Source: Providencia sp. R33
GTDB taxonomy: Bacteria; Pseudomonadota; Gammaproteobacteria; Enterobacterales; Enterobacteriaceae
Length of the DNA: 64,000 nucleotides
Reading direction: 5' to 3'
Assembly: GCF_019343475.1 (NCBI RefSeq)
Contig: NZ_CP072453.1
Coordinates: 3,658,001-3,722,000, forward strand
Part shown: in pieces, positions 62,484-64,000 of the stretch
How the letters are laid out: every line of letters begins with the position of its first letter
Numbering within the stretch: the first letter of the stretch is position 1
Translations under genes and position numbers: made by a program
The notes under the pieces: generated by a model
The model's database searches: none
The model's input: only the letters and a program-made list of their open reading frames with translations
What the model was told of the DNA's origin: nothing

Positions 62484-63395
62484 ATGTATTACGGCTTTGA
62501 CATGGGCGGAACCAAAATCGAACTGGCAGTCTTTGATAATGAACTCAATCAAGTCTGGCAAAAACGCGTTCCGACTCCTAAAGATGACTACCAAGCTCTG
62601 CTGAATGCCTTTCTTGCACTCACCCAAGAAGCCGATGAAAAATTCAATTGCCAAGGGAAAATTGGCGTTGGTGTTCCCGGTATTGTTAATCATGCAGAAG
62701 GTACCGTATTTACCACTAACGTCCCTGCAGCGCAGTACAAACCACTGATCCATGACTTAGCCAATACTTTACAGCGCTCCGTAAAAGTGGAAAACGATGC
62801 CAATTGCTTTGCCTTATCTGAAGCTTGGGATCCAGAATTTAAGCGCTACCCAACCGTGCTAGGCTTAATTTTAGGTACCGGTGTTGGTGGTGGATTTGTC
62901 ATTAATGGCAAAGTGCTATCAGGGAAAAATGGCATTGCAGGTGAAATTGGCCATATGAACCTTAGTGTTCGTGCGGCAAAACTATTAGGGGATACCGTCC
63001 CAGAAATAACCTGCGGCTGTCAACAAATAGGTTGTTTCGAGACTTACCTTTCAGGGCCTGGGTTTGAACGTATTTATGCTGCATTTACTGGGGAAAAACG
63101 CTCTGCTATTGAAATTATTGAGCGATACCATCAACAAAGCCCTGAAGCTATTGAACACGTTGAACGATATATGTCAGTGCTCGCGATGTTTATGGGGCAA
63201 GTCATTACAGTTTTTGACCCTGATTTAGTCGTCTTCGGCGGTGGGTTGTCGCAATTTGAAGAAATTTACCAACGTTTGCCTGAAGTACTTCCTCAATACC
63301 TATATGGCATTGCCACTTTACCCGCCATTGAAAAAGCCCGCTATGGTGACTCAGGCGGAGCTCGCGGCGCGGCTTTCCTCAACTTAATCGACTAA
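62484..63395 (+). CDS. nagK: N-acetylglucosamine kinase (ROK family)
   Basis: Phosphorylates free GlcNAc in the cytoplasm, in wall and amino sugar recycling. From the ATG at 62484 (MYYGFDMGGTKIELAVFD) it has 303 residues, the length of E. coli NagK, with a GAGG site upstream. Motifs: ATP site DMGGTK, VENDANCFALSEAW, GLILGTGVGGG, GEIGHMN and zinc motif CGCQQIGC. A fructokinase (Mak) role is less likely. Confidence 0.92.
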   Translation: MYYGFDMGGTKIELAVFDNELNQVWQKRVPTPKDDYQALLNAFLALTQEADEKFNCQGKIGVGVPGIVNHAEGTVFTTNVPAAQYKPLIHDLANTLQRSVKVENDANCFALSEAWDPEFKRYPTVLGLILGTGVGGGFVINGKVLSGKNGIAGEIGHMNLSVRAAKLLGDTVPEITCGCQQIGCFETYLSGPGFERIYAAFTGEKRSAIEIIERYHQQSPEAIEHVERYMSVLAMFMGQVITVFDPDLVVFGGGLSQFEEIYQRLPEVLPQYLYGIATLPAIEKARYGDSGGARGAAFLNLID

Positions 63396-63406
63396 TTTTC
63401 CTTTCT

Positions 63407-63436
63407 TGCTCCTTGGCAATTGTCTGCTAAGGAGCA
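63407..63436 (+). terminator. Hairpin after nagK
   Basis: TGCTCCTTGGCA pairs with TGCTAAGGAGCA with one mismatch; a T-rich stretch follows. Confidence 0.7.
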
Positions 63437-63456
63437 TATTTCCCTTTATTTTCAGA

Positions 63457-63471
63457 TGATAATCATTATCA
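63457..63471. promoter_or_regulatory. Fur box
   Basis: TGATAATCATTATCA is the exact 7-1-7 Fur consensus, here extended by GA on the left. It is 237 bases upstream of the membrane protein start, so the regulated promoter may have a long leader. Confidence 0.75.
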
Positions 63472-63707
63472 TTCATTTGTGAATGGTGATAAAATAACCC
63501 AATATCAATCGGTTTGGTTATCATTACTACTTTAAGAATAACTTCAGTAAATTATAACTAGAAAACAGCAAGATATTATTAAATATTGGCGATAAAGACT
63601 TGTCTGATACAGCTTTTGACTAAAAACGCTATTATTGCGTTACATACAATGAGGCCATAAACAAAACATCTGCCGTTAACCCGAAACAACAATAAAGAGA
63701 ATATCTT

Positions 63708-64000
63708 ATGGGATTGTTTTTCCAGAGTAGTTTGATGTTTCCCACCATTATTTTTAGTGGTTTGCTCATTATTGTGCTTTTTTATTGGCTATGTGCTGCA
63801 TTTGGCTTACTCGATATTGATGTCTTTAATATTGATACTGAATTTGATGCTGGGCTTGATGCATCAGGCTTCGCGGGCTGGCTCACTAAACTGGGCTTAG
63901 CGGGTATTCCAGTCACCATTATTCTAACCTTATTTACGCTATTTGGCTGGGTTATCAGCTACTTCTGCGTTTATGGTTTTATCCGTTTTATTGATTCAAC
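63708..64000 (+). CDS. Membrane protein, 5' part only (possible YqiJ/NfeD-like)
   Basis: 97 codons are visible before the window ends, starting MGLFFQSSLMFPTIIFSGLL. Hydrophobic segments at about residues 12-35 and 62-90 flank an acidic soluble loop (LDIDVFNIDTEFDAGLD). The layout resembles YqiJ-type OB-fold membrane proteins that sit before flotillin-like yqiK genes, but identity cannot be confirmed from this part. Confidence 0.55.
   Translation, partial: MGLFFQSSLMFPTIIFSGLLIIVLFYWLCAAFGLLDIDVFNIDTEFDAGLDASGFAGWLTKLGLAGIPVTIILTLFTLFGWVISYFCVYGFIRFIDS

Larger units (their letters stand above)
63396..63707. other. Intergenic region with nagK terminator and Fur box
   Basis: 312 bases without an ORF. 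After the nagK hairpin comes a perfect Fur-type palindrome, then about 235 bases of AT-rich leader with no terminator before the last gene. Confidence 0.65.

Overview
The window reads as an uninterrupted stretch of chromosome from a low-GC enterobacterium of the Morganellaceae, most likely Providencia. Nearly every protein is a close relative of an Escherichia coli protein, third positions are AT-rich, and the core gene blocks (coaBC-dut-slmA/pyrE-rph/yicC-dinD and rpmH-rnpA-yidD-yidC-mnmE/dnaA-dnaN-recF-gyrB) have the enterobacterial order. The genus is an inference from gene content and base composition. No rRNA, tRNA, insertion sequence, prophage or CRISPR array was seen.

Layout. 1-6.6 kb: radC (cut by the window edge), coaBC-dut, slmA, the convergent rph-pyrE operon with its attenuator, yicC and dinD. 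6.9-10.5 kb: an unusual catabolic-looking cassette (ACS-family MFS transporter, RraA/aldolase-like protein, nitrilase-family amidase, GntR regulator) with a shared palindrome at both ends. 10.6-15.9 kb: a purine nucleoside uptake and phosphorolysis operon (PNP, EamA, NupG-like) divergent from a ROK repressor, then a lone thiM. 15.9-20.9 kb: envelope sugar genes (WaaY-like LPS kinase, ugd, UDP-glucuronate 4-epimerase, LtaS/sulfatase-type transferase). 21-25.2 kb: fdhE-selA-selB. 25.9-33.3 kb: a hexuronate/aldonate region with uxuR-uxuA divergent from rspA-rspB-MHS transporter-uxuB/ydfI, and several operator-like repeats and a CRP site between them. 34.1-39.8 kb: fdoGHI, with an in-frame selenocysteine UGA, and fdhD. 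39.8-42.5 kb: a GNAT protein and a trypsin-like protease without a signal peptide. 42.8-53.5 kb: mnmE-yidC-yidD-rnpA-rpmH divergent from dnaA-dnaN-recF-gyrB. 53.9-64 kb: an acid phosphatase-autotransporter fusion carrying a C9 tract, a DUF1622 protein, asd, mdtL-yidZ, Zur-boxed rpmE2-rpmJ2, yagU, nagK, and the start of a membrane protein downstream of a Fur box.

How the parts work together. The selenium genes (selA, selB), fdhE, fdhD and fdoGHI within 18 kb supply nearly everything needed to make one selenoenzyme, formate dehydrogenase-O; only selC and selD are outside. The uxu/rsp block feeds mannonate, fructuronate and possibly gulonate toward 2-keto-3-deoxygluconate. The ugd/epimerase/WaaY/sulfatase block fits lipopolysaccharide core decoration with uronic acids and phosphate groups.

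The most interesting items are the phosphatase-autotransporter fusion with a possible phase-variation tract, the uncharacterised transporter/RraA-like/amidase operon with an altered key residue, the cytoplasmic-looking trypsin-like protease, and a possible 29-codon small gene with its own promoter and terminator at 25.6-25.8 kb.
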